Assembly: GCA_044871085.1 (NCBI GenBank) | Contig: JBIOZI010000147.1 | Location: 1 to 9,215, forward strand | Reading direction: 5' to 3' | Source of the DNA: CADEED01 sp044871085 | GTDB lineage: Bacteria > Pseudomonadota > Gammaproteobacteria > Steroidobacterales > Steroidobacteraceae | DNA length: 9,215 nucleotides | Part shown: positions 1 through 8,424 of the stretch, piece by piece | How positions within the stretch are numbered: the first letter of the stretch is position 1 | Layout: each line of letters opens with the position of its first letter | Position numbers and translations under genes: made by a program | The notes under the pieces: generated by a model | Told to the model about the DNA's origin: nothing | Databases searched by the model: none | Seen by the model: the letters and a program-made list of their open reading frames with translations, nothing else

Positions 1-1
1 C

Positions 2-1389
<1,388 letters not shown>

Positions 1390-1393
<4 letters not shown>

Positions 1394-2379
1394 GGGCGCC
1401 GGGCTCCCGCTGGCCGGACACCGCGCGCCGCGATGCCGCGTTCGGCGCGCTCACCGTCGCGCTGTTCGCGCTGGTGGCGTGGCGCTTCCCCGGTTTCGCG
1501 AGCGCCCGCAACGTCGCGGAGCTGTTCGACGACACCGCCATCCTCATGATGCTGGCGCTGGGCCAGATGCTGGTGATCCTGGTGCGTGGCATCGACCTGT
1601 CCGTCGCCGCGAACCTCGCGCTGTGCGGCATGCTGGCCGCGCAGCTCGACCGTGCCTGGCCGGGCGCGGGCGTGGCCGCCGCGCTCGCGCTGTCGCTCGG
1701 CGCGGGCGCGCTGCTCGGCGCGTTCAACGGGGTGCTGGTGTGGAAGCTGCGGTTGCCGCCGATCGTCGTCACGCTCGGCACCATGTCCGTGTATCGCGGC
1801 GTCATCTATCTACTGTCGCACGGCACGTGGGTGAACGAGAACGAGATGTCGCCGCAATTCGTGCAGTTCCCTCGGCAGGTGTTCCTCGGGCTCTCGATGC
1901 TCGCCTGGCTGGCGCTCGCGCTGGCCGCGGTGTTCGTGCTCGCGTTGCGCCACCTGCGCGCGGCGCGGCACCTGCTCGCCGCGGGCGGAAATCCCGAGGC
2001 CGCGGCGTATTCGGGCATCGACCCGGGCCGCATGCAGTTCTGGGCGTACACCGTGTGCGGCGCGCTGGCCGGCGTGTGCGGCTACCTGTGGGTGGCCCGG
2101 TTCGCCGTCGCCTACACCGACATCGCGCTCGGCTTCGAGCTGCAGGTCATCGCCGCCTGCCTCATAGGCGGTGTGGCCATAGCGGGCGGCGTCGGCTCGG
2201 CGGTGGGCGTGGTGCTCGGCTGCCTGTTCATCGGCATCATCCGCAGCAGCCTGCCGCTGGTCGGCATTTCTGCCTTCTGGCAGATGTTCATCAACGGCGC
2301 GGTCATCCTGGTCGCCGTGCTGCTGTCGGCGCGCCGGCGCATCGACCGGCGCGCCACACTCGAGGCGCGCACATCGTGA
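1390..2379 (+). CDS. rhaP: Sugar ABC transporter permease (RbsC family), RhaP-like
   Basis: Inner-membrane permease, 329 aa, one of two subunits forming the sugar channel with the ATPase encoded just before it. It is rich in hydrophobic segments (about residues 18-31, 49-66, 93-117, 164-187, 216-236 and several after 250). It carries family hallmarks: RGIDLSVA (66-73), a GAFNG turn (110-114), TLGTMSVYRG (128-137), GGNPEAA (199-205) and the cytoplasmic coupling region GFELQVIAACLIGG (248-261). The ATG at 1390 shares ATGA with the upstream stop, and no strong Shine-Dalgarno precedes it, which suggests translational coupling. A longer open frame in this region overlaps it out of frame and leads into the next permease, but residues before 2376 there look like an unrelated Arg-rich shadow. 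The P versus Q name follows gene order in Rhizobium and is only a best match. Confidence 0.92.
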
Positions 2380-3323
2380 CCGCCGCCAAACTACTGCCCC
2401 GGCTGTTGCGCTGGGAGTCGATGCTGGCGGCCGTGCTGGTGATCGAGTTCGTGGTGTTCTCGTCGATCTCGCCGTACTTCCTCAGCGTCGACACGCTGTC
2501 CGACGCCACGTTCAATTTCACGGAGCGCGCGCTGGTGGCGCTGCCGCTCGCGTTGCTGGTGATCGCCGGCGAGATCGACATCTCCGTCGCGGGCATCATC
2601 GCGCTCGCCTCGGTGGCGATGGGCATGGGCGCGGCGCAGGGCATCGCGACGCCGGGCCTGGTGGCGATCGGCCTCGGCACCGGGCTCGCGGCCGGCGCGT
2701 TGAACGGCGCGCTGGTGACGCTGGGACGCGTGCCGTCGATCGTCGCGACCATCGGCACGATGACTCTGTTTCGCGGCGCGGCCTACGCGGTGCTCGGCGA
2801 CCGCGTGCTCAAGGAGTATCCCGAATCGTTCGCGCTCTTCGGTCAGGGCTACCTGGCCGGGCCGGTGTCCATCGAGCTGGCGTTGTTCGCGTTCTGCGCC
2901 GTGGTGTTCGCGCTGTTCCTGCACCGCAGCCGGTGGGGCCGCGCCGTGTACGCCATCGGCGCGAATCCCACCGCGGCCCGGTTCGCGGGCCTCGCCGTCG
3001 ACCGCCATCGTTTCGCGCTGTTTGCGTTGACGGGCCTCTTCTGCGGCCTGGCGGCCGTGCTGCTGACCTCGCGCCTCGGCTCCACGCGCCCGTCGATCGC
3101 GCAGGGCTGGGAGCTCGAGATCATCAGCATGGTGATCCTCGGCGGCGTGTCCGTGTGGGGCGGCAAGGGCAGCATCCTGGGAGTCGTGCTCGCCGCGCTG
3201 GTCTTCGGGCTCGTGACATTCGGACTCGGACTCATGAACATCCCCGGCATCGTGATGTCCATCTTCGTCGGAGCGCTGTTGATTCTCGTGGTCGCCGTGC
3301 CGGCGCTGGTGCAGCGCCGATGA
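2376..3323 (+). CDS. rhaQ: Sugar ABC transporter permease (RbsC family), RhaQ-like
   Basis: Second inner-membrane permease, 315 aa, the presumed partner of the preceding permease. The start is taken as GTG at 2376, which forms GTGA with the upstream stop; a GAGG at 2362-2365 lies ten bases before it. An in-frame ATG at 2421 is the alternative but would remove the N-terminal cytoplasmic stretch. Hallmarks include SDATFNFTERA (42-52), AGEIDISVAGIIALAS (64-79), ALNGALVTLG (108-117), TIGTMTLFRG (125-134), YAIGANPTAARFAG (192-205) and WELEIISMVILGG (245-257). The SDATFNFTE and AGEID segments are, as I remember them, typical of rhamnose-type permeases of rhizobia, which is the best protein-level hint at the substrate. 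The two permeases are clearly diverged from each other, which suggests a heterodimeric channel. The stop overlaps the kinase start by four bases. Confidence 0.92.
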   Translation: MTAAKLLPRLLRWESMLAAVLVIEFVVFSSISPYFLSVDTLSDATFNFTERALVALPLALLVIAGEIDISVAGIIALASVAMGMGAAQGIATPGLVAIGLGTGLAAGALNGALVTLGRVPSIVATIGTMTLFRGAAYAVLGDRVLKEYPESFALFGQGYLAGPVSIELALFAFCAVVFALFLHRSRWGRAVYAIGANPTAARFAGLAVDRHRFALFALTGLFCGLAAVLLTSRLGSTRPSIAQGWELEIISMVILGGVSVWGGKGSILGVVLAALVFGLVTFGLGLMNIPGIVMSIFVGALLILVVAVPALVQRR

Positions 3324-4711
3324 GCAGTCCGTTGATCGCGACCATGGACGTCGGCAAGACGAACGCGAAGCTCGCGCTGGTCGATCCGGCGCTCGGCCGG
3401 GAAGTCTGGAGTGCGCGCCGCGCGAACGAAGTCGTGCGCGGGCCCGCGGGCCGCGAGCTCGACGTGGTGGCCATCGAAGCCTGGCTGCTGGAGAGCCTGC
3501 GCGCCGCGCCGCATCGCGAACGCATCGCGGCCGTCGTCCCGATCGCGCATGGCGCGGCGGCCGTGCTCCTCGATGCCGCGGGGCGGGTGCTGGCCGCGCC
3601 CGACTACGAGGACGCCTGTTTCGACGAAGTGGCGGCGGAATACCTGCCGCTGCGCGATGCGTACTCGCTCACCTTTTCGCCGAGCCTGCCCCAGGGGCTC
3701 AATCTCGGCCGGCAGATCTTCCACGTGCAGCAGCGGCGCGCGGAGCTGTTCGAGCGCGCCGCCCATCTACTGATGTATCCACAGTACTGGTCGTGGCGGC
3801 TGTCCGGCGTCATGGCGGCGGAGGTCACCTCGCTGGGCACGCATACGGATCTGTGGCGGCCGCATGAGCAGGCATATTCGCAGCTCGTTCGCCGGCAGGG
3901 CTGGGCGCGGCTCATGGCGCCGATGCGCAATGCCGCCGACCGGCTCGGGCCGCTGCGCGCCGAAATCGCCGCGGCCACCGGCGTCCCGGAGTCTTGCGGG
4001 GTGGCCTGCGGCATCCACGATTCGAATGCCTCCTATCTGCGCTTCCTCATGGATCGCGAGCGCGAGGCCTTCACGGTGGTCTCGAGCGGCACGTGGACCA
4101 TCGTCATGACGAATCGCGGCGACCTGCGGCGGCTGCGCGAGGAGCGCGACATGCTGGCGAACGTCAACGCGTTCGGCGCGCCGGTGGCCACGGCGCGCTA
4201 CATGGGCGGCCGCGAATACGAGGCCATCGCGCGCACGAACGAGGCGCCCACGGAGCAGGCCCTCGAGCAGGTGATCGCCAGCGGCGCCATCGCGATGCCG
4301 TCCTTCGCCAGCGCGGGGCCGTACCTCGGCCGCGCCGGCCGCATCGAAGGTGGCGAGTCGCTGGACGCGCCGGGCCGCGCGGCGCTGGCGACGCTGTACT
4401 CCGCGCTCATGACGGCGCAGCTCATCGAATCGCTGGGTGCCGCGGGCGAGATCTTCGTCGACGGCCCACTGGCGCGGAACCCGTTGTTCTCGCGATTGCT
4501 GGCGGCGCTCGTGCCCGTCGGTACGGTGCGCATCTATCCCGAGGGCGGCGGCTCGCGCGTCGCGGCCTTCCTGGCGGGGATGCGCGTGGTGCCGAGCGGC
4601 GATGTTCGTTCCGACGCGCCGCCCGGCGCGATGAACACCGCGGTGCCGCTGCGTCCAGCCGGATTACTCGACTACCAGGCGACTTGGCGCCACCGCCTCG
4701 AAGAGAAATGA
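3320..4711 (+). CDS. rhaK: FGGY-family carbohydrate kinase, RhaK-like (probable rhamnose-pathway kinase)
   Basis: Cytoplasmic ATP-dependent sugar kinase, 463 aa, of the ribulokinase/xylulokinase superfamily. The first phosphate loop is MDVGKTNAK (residues 9-17); DVGKTNAK is typical of the branch containing Rhizobium RhaK rather than E. coli RhaB. The probable catalytic aspartate is D234 in CGIHDSNAS. The second phosphate motif is VVSSGTWT (253-260), and the C-terminal nucleotide-binding segment is GEIFVDGPLARNP (376-388). The ATG at 3320 forms ATGA with the permease stop. The frame stays open upstream to 2933, but that stretch is Arg-rich shadow sequence inside the permease gene. The expected role is phosphorylation of rhamnose or rhamnulose after uptake. 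In R. leguminosarum, RhaK has been reported to be needed for transport itself, which fits the tight coupling to the transporter here. L-fuculose or another deoxysugar remains possible. Confidence 0.88.
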   Translation: MSSPLIATMDVGKTNAKLALVDPALGREVWSARRANEVVRGPAGRELDVVAIEAWLLESLRAAPHRERIAAVVPIAHGAAAVLLDAAGRVLAAPDYEDACFDEVAAEYLPLRDAYSLTFSPSLPQGLNLGRQIFHVQQRRAELFERAAHLLMYPQYWSWRLSGVMAAEVTSLGTHTDLWRPHEQAYSQLVRRQGWARLMAPMRNAADRLGPLRAEIAAATGVPESCGVACGIHDSNASYLRFLMDREREAFTVVSSGTWTIVMTNRGDLRRLREERDMLANVNAFGAPVATARYMGGREYEAIARTNEAPTEQALEQVIASGAIAMPSFASAGPYLGRAGRIEGGESLDAPGRAALATLYSALMTAQLIESLGAAGEIFVDGPLARNPLFSRLLAALVPVGTVRIYPEGGGSRVAAFLAGMRVVPSGDVRSDAPPGAMNTAVPLRPAGLLDYQATWRHRLEEK

Positions 4712-5226
4712 TCGAAACGGAACGGCTGCGTCTCATTCCCATCGCGGCGCGGCATCGGCGCGCATTCCGCACGGGACGGGAGACGCTCGGGCGCCTGCTC
4801 GGCGTGTCGATTCCGGATGACTGGCCGCACTACCCGGAAGCGCTCGCCCTGCTCAAGATGGACGTCGACCCCGCGGTGGCGAGTGTCGCACCGCGTGCCT
4901 GGGGTGGATACCTGTTCATTGACCACGCGAATCGCGCGCTGGTCGGCAACGGCGGCTACCACGGCGGCCCGAACTCCGCGGGCGAGGTGGAGATCGGCTA
5001 CGAAATCGCGCCGGCGTACCGCAACCGCGGCTTCGCGACGGAAGTGGCGCGCGCGCTGGTACGTTTCGCGTTCGCCGATGGGCGCGTGCGCGGCATCGTC
5101 GCGCACACCCTGCCCGAGGAGAATGCCTCGAGCGCCGTGCTGACCAAGCTCGGCATGCGCTTCGCGGGCGAGCGCACCGACCCCGAGGTCGGCGTCGTGT
5201 GGCATTGGTACCTGGCGAGAAGTTAG
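4708..5226 (+). CDS. GNAT-family N-acetyltransferase (RimJ/RimL-like)
   Basis: Predicted 172-aa acetyl-CoA-dependent acetyltransferase. The opening IETERLRLIPI (2-12) is the typical first strand of RimJ/RimL-type GNATs. Motif A spans EVEIGYEIAPAYRNRGFAT (93-111), where YRNRGFAT holds the acetyl-CoA pyrophosphate-binding turn, and motif B is ENASSAVLTKLGM (138-150). Its ATG at 4708 overlaps the kinase stop (ATGA), with GAAGAG just before it; the frame is open upstream to 3994, but only as a shadow of the kinase gene. It is the last gene of the operon and meets the oppositely oriented lyase gene at its stop. The acceptor is unknown: a ribosomal protein, an antibiotic, an amino acid or a small metabolite are all possible. 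It is not a standard member of rhamnose operons, so a sugar-related role is not established. Confidence 0.88.
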   Translation: MIETERLRLIPIAARHRRAFRTGRETLGRLLGVSIPDDWPHYPEALALLKMDVDPAVASVAPRAWGGYLFIDHANRALVGNGGYHGGPNSAGEVEIGYEIAPAYRNRGFATEVARALVRFAFADGRVRGIVAHTLPEENASSAVLTKLGMRFAGERTDPEVGVVWHWYLARS

Positions 5227-5237
5227 GGCTTCGCCAG
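5212..5237. repeat. Inverted repeat spanning two convergent stop codons
   Basis: CTGGCGA (5212-5218) and its exact complement TCGCCAG (5231-5237) bracket a 12-base loop that contains the TAG of the acetyltransferase (5224-5226) and the TAA of the lyase (5223-5225 on the - strand). Inside, GAAG (5219-5222) can pair with CTTC (5229-5232) as an alternative fold. There is no T-tract on either side, so it is not a classical intrinsic terminator. The symmetry arises because both proteins end with Leu-Ala followed by a basic residue, encoded CTGGCGA on each strand. A weak bidirectional terminator is possible but unproven. Confidence 0.5.
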
Positions 5238-6539
5238 CTCCACCATGTAGGTGTGCACGTCGCCGTGCATGTTCGAGCGGAAGATCAGCCACTTGCCGTC
5301 GGGCGTGAAGTGGGCGTTGGGCTCCAGCCGGTAATCGTGCGCCTTCATGTTCACCAGGCGCTCGGCGTCGAGGGTTCCCGGGTGGATCAGCGCAGCGGAG
5401 TTCGGCGCCGAGATGCCGGCGACATCCGGAATGTCGCGCGGCGTGAATAGATAGATCCACTTGCCGTCCCTGGCGTGCGCGACCATCTCCTCGTCGCCGC
5501 CGTCGCCCGAGAACCGCTTGCCGTCGGGCGACACCTGGTAGTGCACCGACCAGTGGTCGCGGTCCACGTTGTACCAGGTGCGCGTGCCGTCGGGCGCCGA
5601 CTTCGCCAGCCAGAACACCTCGCCACGTGGCGTCTGCAGGTCGTACCAGATGGCCTTGCCGTCCACGTCGAAGAATTCGTGGCCCGCGATCTCCATGTTC
5701 ATGGTGCGCTGGTGCATGAGCCGCGGCTGTCCGCCGAGCTGCATCATCCAGATGCGGTCCACGCGATGCCACGGGCCCTCGTGGCAGAACATCAGCAGCC
5801 GCGGATCCGTCGGCGAGAACTGCAGGTGGCCGAGCCAGTCGCTCGTTTCGTGGATGATCTTCTGCTCGCCGGTCCTCGTGTCCACGGTGAACATCTTCAT
5901 CGGAATGCGCGCCTGTTCGCGTTCGAGCAGCCGCACCTCCTTCGATTCCGCGAACGTGAGCGGCTTGCCGTCCTTGCCCTTGGCCTGGTAGTTGGCCTCG
6001 AAACGCGCATCGCGCGGGCCCTGCTCGAGCTGCCATTCGCGTTCCGCGTACGAGCCCAGCAGCAGCGTCTCGTCGGCGTTCACCGAGGCGATGGAGCCCT
6101 GCGGGATGGTGGCGATGAGCCTGGGCTTTCCGCCGCCGGGCTTCATCGTGTAGATGCCGAGCTGCTTCTGCTGCTCCGGCCGGCCCCCGTTCTCGCCGCG
6201 CGAGAAATACAGCAACCCGCTCTTGCGCCCCACGAACAGCGCGCGCGCCCTGCCCTCCACCAGCCGGATGTTCTTGCGGGTCGCGATCTCGATGACGCCG
6301 AGGCCGTCCTGCATTTCGACCAGCACGTAGCGCCCGTCCGGCGTGATGCTGTTCTGGTGGAAATAGATCGAACGGGTCCCGGCTTCGGTGGACAGCCGGA
6401 TGACGCGATGGCCGGTGGCCGGGTCGACCCATTCCACGGGCGGCGCCGCGGCGGGAGCAGCAGCGGCCGCCGGTTCGGCGGCGAGGCAGACATTCGACAG
6501 GAGCGGCGCGCACGCCAAAGCCAGGAGCATGGTTCTCAC
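5223..6539 (-). CDS. ogl: Exported oligogalacturonate lyase-like protein (PL22 family)
   Basis: Predicted 438-aa beta-propeller lyase acting on unsaturated oligogalacturonates from pectin. The N-terminus looks like a signal peptide: a basic residue, a hydrophobic core (4-19) and a likely cut near CLAAEP, followed by an Ala/Pro-rich linker to about residue 35. Family landmarks include SDWLGHLQFSPTDP (233-246), FCHEGPWH (251-258), AGHEFF (285-290) and propeller-blade repeats of the SPDGK type (337-341, 412-416). The Dickeya and E. coli Ogl proteins are about 388 aa and cytoplasmic, so export is a departure from them. The segment RLEPNAHFTPDG (404-415) seems to replace the histidine-rich HPHPSF metal-binding stretch of those enzymes. 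The start is GTG at 6539, chosen because AGAGGG lies five bases upstream; ATG at 6530 is the alternative. The gene converges on the acetyltransferase and diverges from the GH39 gene. Confidence 0.82.
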   Translation of the reverse strand: MRTMLLALACAPLLSNVCLAAEPAAAAAPAAAPPVEWVDPATGHRVIRLSTEAGTRSIYFHQNSITPDGRYVLVEMQDGLGVIEIATRKNIRLVEGRARALFVGRKSGLLYFSRGENGGRPEQQKQLGIYTMKPGGGKPRLIATIPQGSIASVNADETLLLGSYAEREWQLEQGPRDARFEANYQAKGKDGKPLTFAESKEVRLLEREQARIPMKMFTVDTRTGEQKIIHETSDWLGHLQFSPTDPRLLMFCHEGPWHRVDRIWMMQLGGQPRLMHQRTMNMEIAGHEFFDVDGKAIWYDLQTPRGEVFWLAKSAPDGTRTWYNVDRDHWSVHYQVSPDGKRFSGDGGDEEMVAHARDGKWIYLFTPRDIPDVAGISAPNSAALIHPGTLDAERLVNMKAHDYRLEPNAHFTPDGKWLIFRSNMHGDVHTYMVELAKP

Positions 6540-6544
6540 GAGTA

Positions 6545-6551
6545 CCCTCTT
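6545..6551 (-). promoter_or_regulatory. Ribosome binding site of the lyase gene
   Basis: On the - strand this reads AAGAGGG and ends five bases before the GTG at 6539. It decides the start in favour of GTG 6539, since the in-frame ATG at 6530 has only a weak GAGA upstream. Confidence 0.6.
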
Positions 6552-6577
6552 CTGAAGCTGACCGTCCGCGCCGCGCG

Positions 6578-6606
6578 AATATGCCCAATCGCCGCCCGCG
6601 ACGCAA
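6578..6606 (-). promoter_or_regulatory. Candidate sigma-70-like promoter for the lyase gene
   Basis: On the - strand TTGCGT (6606-6601) and CATATT (6583-6578) are separated by 17 bases. They match three and four positions of the -35 and -10 consensus. Transcription would start near 6570, giving a leader of about 30 bases that contains the ribosome binding site. The match is weak and could be chance. Confidence 0.25.
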
Positions 6607-6671
6607 AGGCACGGCGCGAAGGATCACTCAATCGGTATCCCGGCCGCCGCAATCGCGAAGCAACCGGCGCC

Positions 6672-6691
6672 GCGAAGGCGTTAGGCTTCGC
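6672..6691. repeat. Short inverted repeat upstream of GH39 gene
   Basis: GCGAAG (6672-6677) and CTTCGC (6686-6691) are exact complements with an 8-base spacer, ending 23 bases before the GH39 ATG. Position and size suit a regulator-binding site or a small hairpin in the leader, but six-base arms in GC-rich DNA arise easily by chance. Confidence 0.3.
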
Positions 6692-6704
6692 TACGACAAC
6701 CAGT

Positions 6705-6709
6705 GGGGG
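6705..6709 (+). promoter_or_regulatory. Ribosome binding site of the GH39 gene
   Basis: GGGGG lies five bases before the ATG at 6715. The alternative in-frame GTG at 6703 would overlap this purine run and has no Shine-Dalgarno of its own, so the ATG is preferred. Confidence 0.45.
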
Positions 6710-6714
6710 CGTTC

Positions 6715-8424
6715 ATGGAGTCTATCGCGCGCTTTCTGGCCTGCTGCGGCGGGCTGTGCTGCCTGTGGCTGGCACCGGCCGCCGCCCAACCCGCGTCCAC
6801 GTCCGCGCCCGCGCCGCGCCTCGTCACGGTGAGCGTCGACGCCGCGCGCGTCGTCGGTCCGCTGCGCCCCGTGTGGCGCTTCTTCGGCGCCGATGAGCCT
6901 AACTACGCCACGATGAAGGACGGCCGCAAGCTGCTGGCGGAGCTCGGCGGGTTGCGGCACGGCGCGGTCTACTTCCGCGCGCACAACCTGCTGTCGAGCG
7001 GCGACGGCACTCCGTCGTTCAAGTGGGGCAGCACGAACATCTACACCGAGGCGGCCGACGGCACGCCCGTGTACGACTGGACCGTCGTCGACCGCATCAT
7101 CGACCGCTATCGCTCGAGCGGCATCCTGCCCTATCTACAGATCGGTTTCATGCCCGAGGCGCTGTCGACCGCGCCGCCGGGCACGCCCTACCAGCATTCG
7201 TGGCGCCCCGGCTTCGAGTACATCCTCATCGCGACGGGCTGGAGCTGGCCGCCGAAGAGCTACGAGAAGTGGGGCGAGCTCGTTTACCAATGGACCAGGC
7301 ACAACGTCGAGCGCTACGGCCGGGCCGAAGTGGAGAAGTGGTACTTCGAGGTCTGGAACGAGGCGAACTTCCCGACCTACTGGCAGGGCACTCCCGAGGA
7401 GTTCTACAAGCTGCACGACTTCGCCATCGCCGGCGTGCGGCGCGCGCTGCCCACGGCGCGGGTCGGCGGGCCCGACGTGGCCGGTCCCGGCGGCGCGTTC
7501 ATGGACGGTTTCCTCAAGCACGTGACCTCGGGCACCAACTACGCCACCGGCGCAACCGGCACGCCCACCGATTTCCTCGCGTTCCACGCCAAGGGCCGCC
7601 CGGCGTTCGTCGACGGCCACGTGCGCATGGGTATCTCGACGCATCTCAAGGAGGTGGATGGCGGATTCACGAAGGCGCTGTCGGTGCCGCAGCTCGCGCG
7701 CAAGCCCGTCGTCATCGGCGAGAGCGATCCGGAGGGCTGCGCGGCGTGTCCGGGCGCGCAAAATGCGTATCGCAACGGCACGATGTACTCGAGCTACACG
7801 GCCGCGAGCTTCGCGCGCATCTGGGAGCTGGCAGAGCGGCGCAACGTCAACCTCGAAGGCGTGCTGTCGTGGTCGTTCGAGTTCGAGAACCAGCCCTGGT
7901 TCGCCGGTTATCGCCAGCTCGCGACCAACGGCGTCAATCTACCCGTGCTCAACGTGTTCCGGATGTTCGCGAAGCTCGGGGCGGAGCGGGTCGCGGCGAC
8001 GAGCAGCGCGCAGGTTCCGCTCGATGCGGTCATCGCCGAAGGCGTGCGGGGAGAGGCGGACGTCGGCGTGCTCGCGACGCGCACCGCGGATGGTGGAATC
8101 GCGGTGCTGCTGTGGCATTACCACGATGACGACCTGCCGGGCGCGGATGCGGCCGTGCGCCTGGCCCTGCGCGGCGTGAAGAACGCGCGCACCGCGACCG
8201 TGTTCCGCGTCGACGGCACGCACGCGAATGCGTTCGCGGCCTGGCAGGCCATGGGTGCGCCGCCATCACCGAACGCGGCGCAGTACGGCCAGCTCGAGAA
8301 GGCATCGGAGCTGGTGGGCGAGCCACTCGACCTGCCGCGGCCGCGCCGCGGCGTCATCGATCTCGAGCTCGGCGTGCCGCGGCAGGGCGTCGCGCTCGTC
8401 GTGCTGCCGGGAGGACGGCCATGA
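6715..8424 (+). CDS. Exported GH39-family glycosidase (beta-xylosidase or arabinosidase type)
   Basis: Predicted 569-aa secreted or periplasmic glycoside hydrolase. Residues 1-24 form a signal peptide: MESIAR, a hydrophobic Cys/Leu-rich core, and a likely cut after PAAA. The catalytic (beta/alpha)8 domain follows. The expected acid/base is E216 in FEVWNEANF (211-219), and the likely nucleophile is E336 in VVIGESDPEG (332-341). A CAAC pair (342-345) directly follows and could form a disulfide in the periplasm. FLAFHAKG (287-294) and LSWSFEFENQPWF (384-396) are further conserved-looking barrel segments. The region after about 430 looks like the beta-sandwich found in GH39 enzymes. It overlaps the next gene by four bases (ATGA). 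GH39 enzymes act on beta-xylosides, alpha-iduronides or arabinosides; pairing with an arabinanase and a pectin lyase suggests a side-chain sugar of pectin, but the exact substrate cannot be read from the sequence. Confidence 0.85.
   Translation: MESIARFLACCGGLCCLWLAPAAAQPASTSAPAPRLVTVSVDAARVVGPLRPVWRFFGADEPNYATMKDGRKLLAELGGLRHGAVYFRAHNLLSSGDGTPSFKWGSTNIYTEAADGTPVYDWTVVDRIIDRYRSSGILPYLQIGFMPEALSTAPPGTPYQHSWRPGFEYILIATGWSWPPKSYEKWGELVYQWTRHNVERYGRAEVEKWYFEVWNEANFPTYWQGTPEEFYKLHDFAIAGVRRALPTARVGGPDVAGPGGAFMDGFLKHVTSGTNYATGATGTPTDFLAFHAKGRPAFVDGHVRMGISTHLKEVDGGFTKALSVPQLARKPVVIGESDPEGCAACPGAQNAYRNGTMYSSYTAASFARIWELAERRNVNLEGVLSWSFEFENQPWFAGYRQLATNGVNLPVLNVFRMFAKLGAERVAATSSAQVPLDAVIAEGVRGEADVGVLATRTADGGIAVLLWHYHDDDLPGADAAVRLALRGVKNARTATVFRVDGTHANAFAAWQAMGAPPSPNAAQYGQLEKASELVGEPLDLPRPRRGVIDLELGVPRQGVALVVLPGGRP
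8409..8415 (+). promoter_or_regulatory. Strong ribosome binding site of the GH43 gene
   Basis: GGGAGGA sits inside the end of the GH39 gene, with a five-base spacer to the ATG at 8421. It is the best Shine-Dalgarno in the window, and it contrasts with the weak or absent ones at the overlaps in the transporter operon, so this gene can be initiated independently. Confidence 0.7.

Larger units (their letters stand above)
6540..6714. promoter_or_regulatory. Divergent intergenic region between lyase and GH39 genes
   Basis: This is the only non-coding stretch of any length in the window, so promoters and operators for both flanking genes should lie here. Open frames crossing it are Arg-rich shadows without recognisable domains. 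CGCGAAG occurs three times on the + strand, at 6615-6621, 6654-6660 and 6671-6677, and its complement core CTTCGC appears at 6686-6691. I see no AT-rich KdgR-type box and no clear LacI-type palindrome. No convincing sigma-70 promoter could be read for the GH39 direction. Confidence 0.6.

Noticed and set aside
2849..3766. 305-codon - strand frame opposite the permease and kinase genes
   Set aside because: It is antisense to two genes with strong family motifs and has low-complexity shadow composition.
3994..4707. Upstream extension of the acetyltransferase frame, suggesting a fusion protein
   Set aside because: The extension is out of frame within the kinase gene and Arg-rich; the GNAT fold begins naturally at 4708 with the typical ETERLRL strand.
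4672..6627. Very long open frame (651 codons) on the - strand overlapping the lyase and acetyltransferase
   Set aside because: It is Arg/Ala-rich, shows no domain, and runs in another frame of the well-supported lyase gene; long shadow frames are normal at this GC content.
6680..6686. GTTAGGC resembling an integron attC core site
   Set aside because: No matching RYYYAAC partner or paired inner boxes were found upstream, and the 7-base degenerate consensus is frequent by chance. The other copy near 5222 breaks the consensus.
6703..6714. GTG at 6703 as the start of the GH39 gene
   Set aside because: It lacks a ribosome binding site and overlaps the GGGGG that serves the ATG at 6715; the signal peptide is complete without the extra four residues.
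5475..6896. 473-codon + strand frame across the lyase gene and the divergent region
   Set aside because: It is the antisense shadow of the lyase, with His/Arg/Val-rich composition and no recognisable motif, and it would occupy the only promoter region.
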